The notes under the pieces were generated by a model. The model was not told the origin of the DNA. It ran no database searches and saw only the letters and a program-made list of their open reading frames with translations. This document shows, one piece after another, positions 6,861 to 16,661 of a DNA stretch of 64,000 bases. The stretch is taken from assembly GCF_036181745.1 (NCBI RefSeq), contig NZ_CP108080.1:2790001-2854000 (forward strand), written 5' to 3'. Source of the stretch: Streptomyces sp. NBC_00259 (GTDB taxonomy: Bacteria; Actinomycetota; Actinomycetes; Streptomycetales; Streptomycetaceae). Every line of letters starts with the position of its first letter. The stretch's first letter is position 1. Both the position numbers and the translations under genes were made by a program.

Positions 6861-7439
6861 TCAGCCCTTCTCGCCCAGTGCCTCGCGCAGCCAGTCGAGC
6901 GACCCCTGGTTCAGAAGCTCCTCCGCCAGCCGCCGCCCCGTCTCCGTGACGATGCGACCCTTGCTGTTGTCGATCCAGCGCTGGGCGTTCTCGTACCCCT
7001 GCGCCTTGTACTCGATCCCCTGGAGCAGGCATTCCAGCTTGTCCGCGTCCCGGGCGCAGATCGCCTCCGGCGACTCCTTGGCCTCGTACTCCGCGACCAG
7101 CTCACGCACCGCCGCGGCCAGCACCTCCGGCATCCCCTCCGTCTGCTCCGCGGTCACGGCCTGCGGGTCGGCCTCGGTCGAGTACTTCTTCCCGAGGTAG
7201 TTCACGTCGCCGGTGCGCGTCTCCTGAGTGTCGTGCCACACCGCGAGGAAGGAGGATCGCGCCGGATCGGCGCCTTCCAGCTTGGCGATGATCGAAGCGA
7301 TCAGCGCGGTGCGCCAGGCGTGCTCCGCAACGCTCTCCGGGTCACGCACACCGGCCATCCACCAGCCCGTGCGGCGGGCGTGCTTCAGCGTCCCGGCCTC
7401 GTACAGGAAGTGCGCCACCGCGGACAGGTCGTCAGCCAC
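6861..7439 (-). CDS. HD-domain phosphohydrolase, YfbR/HDDC2-like 5'-deoxynucleotidase
   Basis: 192 residues from GTG 7439, chosen because GAGGAG sits about 8 bases upstream; the ORF extends further but without a site. Metal-binding residues are visible as AEHAWR, WHDTQETRTGD and the later DADKLECLLQ. This is the H...HD...D arrangement of HD-domain nucleotidases acting on deoxynucleoside monophosphates. Probably cytosolic. It is transcribed in the same direction as the XRE regulator upstream, 13 bp away, so the two may share a transcript. Confidence 0.8.
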   Translation of the reverse strand: MADDLSAVAHFLYEAGTLKHARRTGWWMAGVRDPESVAEHAWRTALIASIIAKLEGADPARSSFLAVWHDTQETRTGDVNYLGKKYSTEADPQAVTAEQTEGMPEVLAAAVRELVAEYEAKESPEAICARDADKLECLLQGIEYKAQGYENAQRWIDNSKGRIVTETGRRLAEELLNQGSLDWLREALGEKG

Positions 7440-7452
7440 CGCTCGTCTCCTC

Positions 7453-8568
7453 TCACGCCTCGGAGAGGCGGATTGCGTACCGGATGCCCTCGAGTTCGCG
7501 ACGCGCCCGCGCCGACAGCTCAGGGCCATCCAACATCACGGGGAGGCGGTCGCGCAGAGCCCTCCCCGTCCCGCCCTGGCGCAGGAGTGCCGGTCGTAAG
7601 GAGAGCAGGGCCCACAGGGTGTGGACGTTGAGGTCGAGGAATCCATGGTCCGGGGTGAGACCGCGGATCAGGTGGCGCATCAACTTGTCGCCGGGCCAGT
7701 GGCGGGGGTCCGCGGCCGCTATGAAATGGTCCGACAGCTCCGGGTGAGGAGCCTCACCGATCCAGTAGGCCCAGTAGTTGAGATTGGCTGCCTCCCCGGC
7801 GTCATCGCCATCCAGCGCGCTGTCGATGAAATGGGTCATGCGGTCCCGATCGCCCTGTCTCGCGGCGACGGCCGCGACTGAACGAGCGTTGAGCCACCCG
7901 GTCAACCAGTCGTCGGGGCGTTCGGTTCGCTGCTGGCGGGAAAGCCACTCGGCCGTGTCCGCCGCATCGTCATATCCGGCCAGGTAGAGGGCCTGGCGCC
8001 GCAGAAGAAACTGGTCGGCGCCGCGAGCCGTCTCGGCGGTGCGGCGCATGCGCGCGAAGAACCGCCGACGATCGGTGGCAGTGACCTCGGGGCCCTTGGG
8101 CACAGGTCCTCGCCGTGGGCGCGGGGGCACGGACAGGCTCCTCAGCGGTGTCGGTGCCACCCCGTTGAGTGGCCAGGCCAGCACTTCGACCAGGTCACGC
8201 TGCATCACCCAGGCGCCTAGCGGGTCCTGGGTGGCGGACCGGTCCTCGTCGAGTGCGCACGCCAGCAGCACGTCGGCCTCCATGGCCCTTTCGAGAGCCA
8301 GAACGAGGGCTGGTGCGGCACCGAGGTGCAGCAGGCGATGCCGGTGCACGAGCGTCTGCCCCACCGGGACGGCGGTGAGCGGCCGACGGCCGGTCTCCCA
8401 TCCGGCGAGCGTGTCCGCGGCGACCCGCATGTGCTCGGCCAGCGTCTCCTGTGTGTGTCCGAGCTGTTCGCGGATGAGCCGGAACACGTACCCGGAGATG
8501 ATCCCGCAGCGTCGGCGCTGAGGGCTTCCCTGACCACGAGTCAGGGTCGTTCGCAGTGTGCCGTCCAT
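7453..8568 (-). CDS. XRE-family transcriptional regulator
   Basis: 371 residues from ATG 8568 (AGAGGA upstream). An N-terminal helix-turn-helix occupies residues about 25-75 ([31 protein letters not shown]). The long helical C-terminal region resembles the sensor half of the many Streptomyces orphan XRE regulators. It is divergent from the small-protein/methyltransferase unit starting at 8696, which it probably controls. No ligand can be named. Confidence 0.75.
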   Translation of the reverse strand: MDGTLRTTLTRGQGSPQRRRCGIISGYVFRLIREQLGHTQETLAEHMRVAADTLAGWETGRRPLTAVPVGQTLVHRHRLLHLGAAPALVLALERAMEADVLLACALDEDRSATQDPLGAWVMQRDLVEVLAWPLNGVAPTPLRSLSVPPRPRRGPVPKGPEVTATDRRRFFARMRRTAETARGADQFLLRRQALYLAGYDDAADTAEWLSRQQRTERPDDWLTGWLNARSVAAVAARQGDRDRMTHFIDSALDGDDAGEAANLNYWAYWIGEAPHPELSDHFIAAADPRHWPGDKLMRHLIRGLTPDHGFLDLNVHTLWALLSLRPALLRQGGTGRALRDRLPVMLDGPELSARARRELEGIRYAIRLSEA

Positions 8569-8695
8569 GGCGTTCCTCTTGGCCTGTGGATCCTGGCCGG
8601 TACCCGTACCCGCAGTCACTACTTCCGGACGGCGCGGCTTTCTACCGTCGTACCAGCGACGAAGGCAACTCAGCGTAGTAGAAGGAGTCCACTCC

Positions 8696-8920
8696 GTGAA
8701 CGCACATGTGAAGAGACCGAGTTCCCCCGTCGGCGCCCTGCCTCCGATCGGGTCGCTCACGCAGCGACAACAGCGTGGCATGGACTGCGTGTTCTGCGGG
8801 GTCGTGCTCACCCCGGAAACGGCGGTCGATCTCGGATCGCGAAGGCTGCGCATCGCCGACTGGGTCACTTGCTGGTTTCCGCGGAGCTGCCGCAACTGCC
8901 CGAAGGAGAACGGGTCGTGA
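8696..8920 (+). CDS. small Cys-rich protein (putative zinc ribbon)
   Basis: 74 residues from GTG 8696 with GAAGGAG nine bases upstream. It contains CVFCG and CRNC near the C-terminus, a two-pair Cys arrangement typical of tiny zinc-ribbon proteins. It overlaps the next gene by 4 bp (GTGA), which indicates translational coupling. Function unknown. Confidence 0.6.
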   Translation: MNAHVKRPSSPVGALPPIGSLTQRQQRGMDCVFCGVVLTPETAVDLGSRRLRIADWVTCWFPRSCRNCPKENGS

Positions 8921-9048
8921 TCTGTACACGGTGTCAGCAGACCATCGAGCCCGGGGAGCCCTATCGAGCCTACGACATCCACTCCGCCTCCGGTGCCGGC
9001 GGTGTCGTGCACCAGCACGTCGTCTGTCCCCCGCGGCCACCTGAATGA
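8917..9048 (+). CDS. 43-residue putative zinc-binding mini-protein
   Basis: Starts at GTG 8917, overlapping the stop of the preceding gene, with its own GAAGGAG. CTRCQQ near the start and HQHVVC near the end give a CxxC...HxHxxC metal-site pattern. Too short for firm family assignment, but the ribosome binding site and coupling make it credible. Confidence 0.55.
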   Translation: MICTRCQQTIEPGEPYRAYDIHSASGAGGVVHQHVVCPPRPPE

Positions 9049-9145
9049 GACTCCCCGCCCGCCGAGGTACGGCGGACCGTACGGGCGGGGCATGTTGCAC
9101 CACAGCCGCCGGACCACACACCGCACGACAACAGGAGGTCAGATC

Positions 9146-9256
9146 ATGAGCGATGCCGGCAAGCACGGTGGGGAGCCCAGCGACAAGCCGTGGACGCCAC
9201 CGCCGACTCCGCCGTCGCCCGACGGCAGCGGGCCCGGCAAGGTCGCGGAGGGCTGA
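9146..9256 (+). CDS. 36-residue Pro-rich peptide, possible modified-peptide precursor
   Basis: A perfect AGGAGG precedes ATG 9146. The peptide has a charged N-terminal half and a Trp/Pro-rich middle (KPWTPPPTPPSPDG). It ends 4 bp before the methyltransferase gene. Peptide-methyltransferase pairs of this layout occur in ATP-grasp-type peptide maturation loci, but no ATP-grasp gene is present. The sequence does not match the usual precursor. The precursor role is inference. Confidence 0.45.
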   Translation: MSDAGKHGGEPSDKPWTPPPTPPSPDGSGPGKVAEG

Positions 9257-9260
9257 CACC

Positions 9261-10379
9261 GTGACCACCGCCCAACCGGGCGGGTACACCGCGCTCGTGC
9301 GGCAGTTGCACGAGCGCGGTCTGCTCGACCCCACATGGCGCGCGGTGTGGGAAGCCGTGCCCCGCGAGCGGTTCATCCCCGGGCGGGCGTGGCGGCAGGA
9401 CGCCGACCGCTGCGTACCGCTCGTCTCGTACGCGGAGCGGATCGCCCTCATCCACAGCGACGAACCGGTCGTGATCCAGCTCGACGACGGCGTCGACGGC
9501 GGGCCCGGCGTCGCCACCTCGTCGAACTCGCAGCCGAGCATGGTCGCCCGCTCGCTCGGTCTGCTCCAGGTCGACGACGGAGCCCGGGTGCTGGAGATCG
9601 GCACCGCCTCGGGACACGTCGCCGCGCTGCTGTCCGAGCGGCTCGGCGCCGAGCGGGTGTTCAGCATCGAAGTCGATCCCGCGCTCGCCGCGCACGCCGG
9701 GACCGCGCTGGACGCCGCCGGCTACCGGCCGCACCTGCGCTGTGGCGACGGCGGGGCGGGGTGGCCCGAGGCGGCACCTTTCGACGGCGTCATCGCCACG
9801 TGCGCGCTGCGGCACGTTCCGCGTGCGTACGTCGACCAGGTCCGGCCCGGCGGAAGCATCGTCGCGCCGCTGGACCGCGAGTTCTGGAGCGGCGTCCTGG
9901 TCCAGCTCACGGTGCGCCGCGACGGCACCGCGTCCGGACGTTTCCACGGCGGCGCCTCGTACATGCCGATGCGGTCGCATCGGGCCGTCGCGGGCGCCCC
10001 GGTCGACAGCTCGACCGTCCGGGCCCGCAGGACCGACCTCGCGGGCTCCGCGATCCTCCGTCTCGGATTCGCCCTGTACGCGGGTACCCGGCTGCCCGGC
10101 GTCCGTCTGTGGCACGCCGACGGCCCGGCAGGTGTCCAGGTGTGGGCGCAGCACCCGGGCGGATCCGCGGCGACCGCCGTCGACGGTGACGTATGAGAGT
10201 ACGGACCGCGCGCGTTGTGGGCCGAGATCGAGCGTACGCACGGCGAGTTCGTCGCCCTCGGCTCCCCGGACGCGGATCGGTTCGGGCTCACGGTGAGCGC
10301 CGAGGGAGAACACCTGTGGTGGCTGTGCGGCCCCGGCAACGTGATCGCGCCGATACGCGACGTGCAGGAATCGGCGTAG
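9261..10379 (+). pseudogene. isoaspartyl-type peptide O-methyltransferase interrupted by in-frame TGA
   Basis: The reading frame from GTG 9261 encodes 311 residues to a TGA at 10194-10196. It then continues in the same frame for about 60 more codons to TAG 10379. The first part is a PCMT-like SAM methyltransferase: VPRERFIPG, ISSN-like TSSNSQPS, SAM motif I VLEIGTASGHVAALL, then VIATCALRHVP and DQVRPGGSIVAPL. After the stop, EYGPRALWAEIE...DRFGLTVSAEGEHLWW matches the usual C-terminal end of the peptide-maturation methyltransferase family. One base change (CGA to TGA) explains the break. The truncated protein may be partly functional, or this could be a sequencing error. Confidence 0.75.
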
Positions 10380-10434
10380 ACGGCTCGGCCGGCTCCGGCC
10401 CCGATGACGGTTGGGGCGTCGCAGCCGCTCCTGG

Positions 10435-11511
10435 TCAGGACGAGTCGCGGACCACCAGCTCGGTCGGCAGCACGATCCTCGGGCGCTGCGGTCCGCTGCG
10501 GTCCGCGATCTCCTGAAGGAGGAGTCCGGCCATGGTGCGGCCCATGTCCTCGATCGGCTGGCGGACGCTGGTCAGCGCCGGGTCCATGTGGCGGGCCACG
10601 GCGGAGTCGTCGAAGCCGACCAGCGCGACGTCGTCGGGGATGCGGCGTCCCGACTCGCGCAGGACCTGGCGGGCGCCGGCCGCCATGACGTCGGAGGCGG
10701 CGAAGACCGCGTCGAGGGCGGGGCGGCGGTCCAGCAGGGCGCGCATGGCGCGGCGGCCGCCTTCCTCGGTGAAGTCGGCGGGGGCGATCAGTTGTTCGTC
10801 GGCGGCGACGCCTGCCGTGGCGAGGGCGTCCCGGTAGCCGTCGAGGCGGCACTGGGCGCCGTAGACGTCGAGGCGGCCGGTGATCGTGGCGATGGTGCGG
10901 CGGCCGCGGGACAGGAGGTGGGTGACGGCCGCGCGGGCGCCCTCGGTGTTGTCGGAGTCGACGGCGGCCAGGGGTTCGTCGGCCGAGCGGCGGCCGCTGA
11001 TGACGGCCGGGATCGCGAGCTGTTCCAGCAGGTCGGGCAGCGGGTCGTCGGCGTGCACGGACACCAGCAGGACGCCGTCCACGCGTCCCGCGGCAAGGTA
11101 CTCGGCGAGTCTGCGTCGTTTGCGGTCGGAGCCGGCGAAGGTCAGCAGCAGTTGCATGTCCGTGTCGGCGAGGGCCGCACCGACACCGCGCACGATGTCG
11201 GAGAAGTACGGTTCCGCGAAGAAGCGCGCCTCGGGTTCGGGGACGACGAGGGCGATGGCGTCGGTGCGGTTGGCGGCGAGCGCGCGGGCCGCGCGGTTGG
11301 GTACGTAGCCGAGTTCGGCGACGGCCGCCTCGACGGCGGCCCGGGTCTCGTCGCTGACCCTTGGCGAGCCGTTGATCACGCGGGAGACCGTGCCGCGGCC
11401 GACTCCGGCCCGCGCGGCGACCTCTTCGAGGGTCGGTCGGCCGCCGCTTCTGCCTCCGGTACGGGCGCGCACAGCGCCGGCCCGGACACCGGCATTCCGG
11501 CGATCCACCAT
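10435..11511 (-). CDS. cebR: CebR, LacI-family repressor of the cellobiose locus
   Basis: 358 residues from ATG 11511, with GGGAGGCGG upstream. The LacI helix-turn-helix is at residues about 26-80 (TLEEVAARAGVGRGTVSRVING), followed by the periplasmic-binding-protein-like sensor domain. It is divergent from cebEFG-bglC. The CebR-type palindrome TGGGAGCGCTCCCA sits in the shared promoter region. Cello-oligosaccharides are the known inducers in Streptomyces. Confidence 0.9.
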   Translation of the reverse strand: MVDRRNAGVRAGAVRARTGGRSGGRPTLEEVAARAGVGRGTVSRVINGSPRVSDETRAAVEAAVAELGYVPNRAARALAANRTDAIALVVPEPEARFFAEPYFSDIVRGVGAALADTDMQLLLTFAGSDRKRRRLAEYLAAGRVDGVLLVSVHADDPLPDLLEQLAIPAVISGRRSADEPLAAVDSDNTEGARAAVTHLLSRGRRTIATITGRLDVYGAQCRLDGYRDALATAGVAADEQLIAPADFTEEGGRRAMRALLDRRPALDAVFAASDVMAAGARQVLRESGRRIPDDVALVGFDDSAVARHMDPALTSVRQPIEDMGRTMAGLLLQEIADRSGPQRPRIVLPTELVVRDSS

Positions 11512-11604
11512 GATCCGCCTCCCGTGCTCCCCTGGCCGAGAACATTACGCGTCGGGTGGGTTGACACCCCTTCGGGGAGCCGCGACCCTTCAACACATCA
11601 CTCA

Positions 11605-11618
11605 TGGGAGCGCTCCCA
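11605..11618. promoter_or_regulatory. perfect CebR operator between cebR and cebE
   Basis: TGGGAGCGCTCCCA is an exact 14-bp palindrome identical to the known CebR consensus. It is placed 94 bp from the cebR start and 117 bp from the cebE start, so it can control both. Confidence 0.92.
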
Positions 11619-11734
11619 CCGTACCTGACTCATACAGAACCCGCACGTTCCCCGCCCGAGCCGCAGCTTCAACCAACGGGCGCACCGTGACAGTTGGCCG
11701 GGGGGTCGGCACGTCAGGGCACTAGGAGGACGCA

Positions 11735-13048
11735 ATGCGCAGGACCGTAATCCTGGCGGTCGTCGCGGCGCTCGGCGCCGGGCTGCTGGCCGGCTGTGCC
11801 GAGGACAGCGAGGAGCCCGGCGCAGGCTCCGCCGGCGGGGCCGGCGGCGCCAAGGGCAGAACCACGATCACGGTGGGGGTCTTCGGGGCCTTCGGTCTCA
11901 AGGAGGCCGGGCTCTACGACGAATACATGAAGCTCCACAAGAACATCGAGATCAAGCAGACCTCGATCGAACGCAACGAGAACTACTACCCGCAGCTGCT
12001 CACCCATCTGGGCAGTGGCAGCGGCCTCGCCGACATCCAGGCCGTCGAGGTCAACAACATCGCCGAGATCACCACCACCCAGGCGGACAAGCTCGTCGAC
12101 CTGGGCAAGACCGAGGGCGTCAGCAAGGACAGCTTCCTGCCGTGGAAGTGGGCCCAGGCCACGAACAAGGACGGGAAGACGATCGGCCTCGGCACCGACA
12201 TCGGCCCGCAGGGCATCTGCTACCGCAAGGACCTCTTCGCCAAGGCGGGGCTGCCCACCGATCGTGAGGCCGTCGGCAAGCTGTGGGCCGGCGACTGGAA
12301 CAAGTACCTCGCGGCGGGCAAGCAGTACAAGGCGAAGGCGCCCAAGGGCACGACCTTCGTGGACTCCGCGTCCGGAGTGATGGCGGCGATCACCGGCAGC
12401 AGCGCCAAGCGGTTCTACGACGAGAGCGGCGAGGTCGTCTACAAGACGAACCCGGCCGTGAAGGACGCCTTCGACACCGCCGCGGCCTTCGCGACCGAGG
12501 GCCTGAGCGGCAAGCTCCAGCAGTTCACGCCCGCCTGGGACCAGGGTTACGCCAACGGCACCTTCGCCACGGTCTCCTGCCCGGCCTGGATGCTCGGCTA
12601 CATCCAGGACAAGGCGGGACCGGCGGGCAAGGACAAGTGGGACGTCGCCCCGGCGCCGAAGCCCAGCAACTGGGGCGGCTCGTTCCTGATCGTCCCCGAG
12701 GCGGGCAAGAACAAGACCGAGGCGGCGAAGCTCGCGGCCTGGCTGACCGCGCCCGAGCAGCAGGCGAAGCTCTTCGAGAAGCGCGGCAGCTTCCCGAGCG
12801 CCCAGGCCGCCTACTCGCTGCCCGCCGTGTCCGGCGCCAAGCACGAGTACTTCGGCAACGCCCCGATCGGGCAGATCTTCTCCCAGGCCGCCGAGGGCAT
12901 CCCGGTGCTGATCGTCGGTCCGAAGGACCTGGTCATCGCCCAGAACCTGGCGGACGTCGGCATGCTCCAGGTCGGCCAGAAGGGCAAGTCCCCCCAGGAA
13001 GGCTGGGACGCCGCCGTGAAGGCCATCGACAACGCGCTGGACCAGTGA
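11735..13048 (+). CDS. cebE: CebE, cellobiose/cellotriose-binding lipoprotein
   Basis: 437 residues. Lipoprotein signal with lipobox LLAGC at residues about 18-22, then an extracellular solute-binding family 1 fold (ITVGVFGAFG, TDIGPQGICYRKDLF, GGSFLIVPEAGKNKTEAAK). AGGAGG lies seven bases before the ATG. First gene of the ceb operon and the substrate-capture component for cello-oligosaccharide import. Substrate is inferred from the operon, operator and bglC. Confidence 0.9.
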   Translation: MRRTVILAVVAALGAGLLAGCAEDSEEPGAGSAGGAGGAKGRTTITVGVFGAFGLKEAGLYDEYMKLHKNIEIKQTSIERNENYYPQLLTHLGSGSGLADIQAVEVNNIAEITTTQADKLVDLGKTEGVSKDSFLPWKWAQATNKDGKTIGLGTDIGPQGICYRKDLFAKAGLPTDREAVGKLWAGDWNKYLAAGKQYKAKAPKGTTFVDSASGVMAAITGSSAKRFYDESGEVVYKTNPAVKDAFDTAAAFATEGLSGKLQQFTPAWDQGYANGTFATVSCPAWMLGYIQDKAGPAGKDKWDVAPAPKPSNWGGSFLIVPEAGKNKTEAAKLAAWLTAPEQQAKLFEKRGSFPSAQAAYSLPAVSGAKHEYFGNAPIGQIFSQAAEGIPVLIVGPKDLVIAQNLADVGMLQVGQKGKSPQEGWDAAVKAIDNALDQ

Positions 13049-13077
13049 CGGGGCCGGTGACCCGTCAGGTGACCGGC

Positions 13078-14091
13078 ATGGCGAGTGACATCCCTGCCGC
13101 CGCGCCCTCCCAGGGGGAGGAGGGCGCGGCCCCGGCGCAGCCGTCCCCGACGGTCGACACCGCCGCGGCCGAACGGCGCCGGGCGCGCCGCAGCCGCTGG
13201 TACCGGCGGGACGTGCGGTGGAGCCCGTACGCCTTCGTCGCGCCGTTCTTCGTGTTCTTCGCGGCCTTCGGGCTCTTCCCGCTCCTCTATACCGGCTGGG
13301 CCTCGCTGCACCGGGTGGAACTGACCGCGCCGACGGACATGGAGTGGGTGGGGCTGCGCAACTTCTCCCGGCTGCTGGAGGACGAGTTCTTCTGGAACGC
13401 GCTGAAGAACACCTTCACCATCGGGGTCATCTCGACGGTGCCCCAGCTGCTGATCGCCCTGGGCATCGCCCATCTGCTCAACTACCGGCTGCGCACCTCG
13501 ATGTTCTTCCGGGTCGCGGCGCTCACTCCGTACGCCACGTCCGTGGCCGCGGCGACGCTCGTCTTCGTGCTGCTCTTCGGGCGCGACTACGGAATGATCA
13601 ACTGGGCGCTGGGGCTGGCCGGGATCGACCCCGTCGACTGGCAGAACGGCGAGTGGACCTCCCAGATCGCGGTCTCGACGATCGTCATCTGGCGCTGGAC
13701 CGGCTACAACGCGCTGATCTATCTGGCGGCGATGCAGGCCATCCCGAACGATCTGTACGAGTCGGCGGCGCTCGACGGGGCCTCCCGGTGGCAGCAGTTC
13801 GTGCATGTGACCGTTCCGTCGCTGCGCCCGACGATCCTCTTCACCTGTGTGGTGTCGACGATCGGCGCGACGCAGCTGTTCGGCGAGCCGCTGCTGTTCA
13901 ACGGCGGCGCGGGAGCGACGGGCGGCGCCGACCACCAGTTCCAGACGCTCGGACTCTATCTGTACGAGCAGGGCTGGGTGAACCTCCATCTCGGCCGGGC
14001 CTCGGCGATCGCCTGGACCATGTTCCTGATCCTGCTGGTGATCGGCGCCGTGAACTGGCTGCTCGTCCGCCGGCTCCGCAAGAGCGCGTAG
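13078..14091 (+). CDS. cebF: CebF, cello-oligosaccharide ABC transporter permease
   Basis: 337 residues from ATG 13078; in-frame GTGs at 13057 and 13069 are alternative starts. A cytoplasmic N-terminal arm of about 55 residues is followed by six membrane helices. The permease EAA loop reads YESAALDGASRWQQFVHVTVP, partnering the ATPase. The usual ATPase, MsiK, is encoded elsewhere in Streptomyces, and no ATPase is seen in this operon. cebG begins 9 bp downstream. Confidence 0.9.
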   Translation: MASDIPAAAPSQGEEGAAPAQPSPTVDTAAAERRRARRSRWYRRDVRWSPYAFVAPFFVFFAAFGLFPLLYTGWASLHRVELTAPTDMEWVGLRNFSRLLEDEFFWNALKNTFTIGVISTVPQLLIALGIAHLLNYRLRTSMFFRVAALTPYATSVAAATLVFVLLFGRDYGMINWALGLAGIDPVDWQNGEWTSQIAVSTIVIWRWTGYNALIYLAAMQAIPNDLYESAALDGASRWQQFVHVTVPSLRPTILFTCVVSTIGATQLFGEPLLFNGGAGATGGADHQFQTLGLYLYEQGWVNLHLGRASAIAWTMFLILLVIGAVNWLLVRRLRKSA

Positions 14092-14100
14092 GGGGCTGAA

Positions 14101-15000
14101 GTGCTGACGACCACCACCGACCCCACGGCCACCGCCAGGCCGACGACGACCGCCAAGCCGGCGCGGGTCCGAGCCGGAAGGCAACTGCACGGCGGGCGGA
14201 TCACCCATGCGGTGCTGATCGTGTTCACCGTGGGCTCGCTCTTCCCGTTGGTGTGGACGGCGATCGCGGCGTCCCGCAACAACACCCGGCTCGCACAGAC
14301 TCCCCCGCCGTTCTGGTTCGGCGGCAATCTCTTCAAGAACCTCGAAATCGCCTGGACCGACGCCAACATGGGGACGGCGTTGCTCAACACCACCGTCGTG
14401 GCGGGCACGGTGGCGGCGGGCACGGTCGTCTTCTCGACGCTCGCGGGATTCGCCTTCGCCAAACTCCGCTTCCGGTTCAAGAACCTCCTCATGGTGCTCG
14501 TGATCGGCACGATGATGGTGCCGCCGCAGCTCAGCGTCGTGCCGCTGTACATGCTCATCGCCGAACTGTCGTGGACCGACCAGCTGCAGTCCGTCATCCT
14601 TCCGATGCTCGTCAGCGCCTTCGGCGTGTTCTTCATGCGGCAGTACCTCAGCGAGGCACTGCCGACGGAGCTGATCGAGGCGGCCCGGGTGGACGGGGCG
14701 AGCAGCTGGCGCGTGGTGTGGCATGTCGTCTTCCCGGCCGCGCGGCCGGCGATGGCGGTCCTCGGCATGCTGACGTTCGTGATGGCCTGGAACGACTTCT
14801 TCTGGCCGATCATCGCGCTCACGCAGAACGGCAGCCCGACCGTGCAGGTGGCGCTGACCGGGCTCGGCCGCGGTTTCATCCCCGACCAGTCGGTGATCAT
14901 GGCCGGTGCGCTGCTGGGCACGCTGCCGCTGCTGCTCGCCTTCGTGATCTTCGGCAAGCAGATCGTGGGCGGCATCATGCAGGGCGCCGTCAAGGGCTGA
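14101..15000 (+). CDS. cebG: CebG, cello-oligosaccharide ABC transporter permease
   Basis: 299 residues from GTG 14101. Six membrane helices, with the permease signature IEAARVDGASSWRVVWHVV near residue 197. It pairs with CebF to form the membrane channel. It is followed after about 100 bp by bglC, with no terminator seen between. Confidence 0.9.
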   Translation: MLTTTTDPTATARPTTTAKPARVRAGRQLHGGRITHAVLIVFTVGSLFPLVWTAIAASRNNTRLAQTPPPFWFGGNLFKNLEIAWTDANMGTALLNTTVVAGTVAAGTVVFSTLAGFAFAKLRFRFKNLLMVLVIGTMMVPPQLSVVPLYMLIAELSWTDQLQSVILPMLVSAFGVFFMRQYLSEALPTELIEAARVDGASSWRVVWHVVFPAARPAMAVLGMLTFVMAWNDFFWPIIALTQNGSPTVQVALTGLGRGFIPDQSVIMAGALLGTLPLLLAFVIFGKQIVGGIMQGAVKG

Positions 15001-15085
15001 CCTCACTGCTGACATCACGGCACCGCTGACATCACAGCCGGCATCGCCCCGTCCTCCCTTGTCCTCCCCTTCCTTCCGTACACGT

Positions 15086-15098
15086 TGGGAGCTCCTCC

Positions 15099-15099
<1 letters not shown>
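15086..15099. promoter_or_regulatory. degenerate CebR box overlapping the bglC ribosome binding site
   Basis: TGGGAGCTCCTCCA matches the CebR palindrome at 11 of 14 positions. It covers both the GGGAG ribosome binding site and the A of the bglC start codon. The left half-site is perfect. Binding is inferred. Confidence 0.45.
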
Positions 15100-16508
<1,409 letters not shown>

Positions 16509-16588
16509 CGACCGACGACCGACGACCGGGGGTCCGGCTGTGTGGTCCGAGCACACCAGGACGGACGAACCCGTCGTCGGCAGACGCA

Positions 16589-16623
16589 CGCCCCGGCCGG
16601 GTGGAGGGAGCCCGGCCGGGGCG
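16589..16623. terminator. bidirectional terminator between bglC and chitinase
   Basis: A 13-bp perfect GC stem (CGCCCCGGCCGGG and complement) with a 9-base loop between convergent genes. No T-run, as is common in Streptomyces. A triple CGACGAC repeat lies just before it, at about 16508-16528. Confidence 0.7.
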
Positions 16624-16661
16624 CGCTGTGGGGGGATGGAGAGGGCTGTGTGCGGGCGCGG

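Noticed and set aside
10193..10516. 107-aa ORF starting ATG at the end of the methyltransferase
   Set aside because: Wrong frame; the methyltransferase frame itself continues after the TGA with family-like sequence.
12811..15018. 735-aa minus-strand ORF across cebEFG
   Set aside because: Low-complexity His/Arg/Asp-rich translation opposite well-supported transporter genes.
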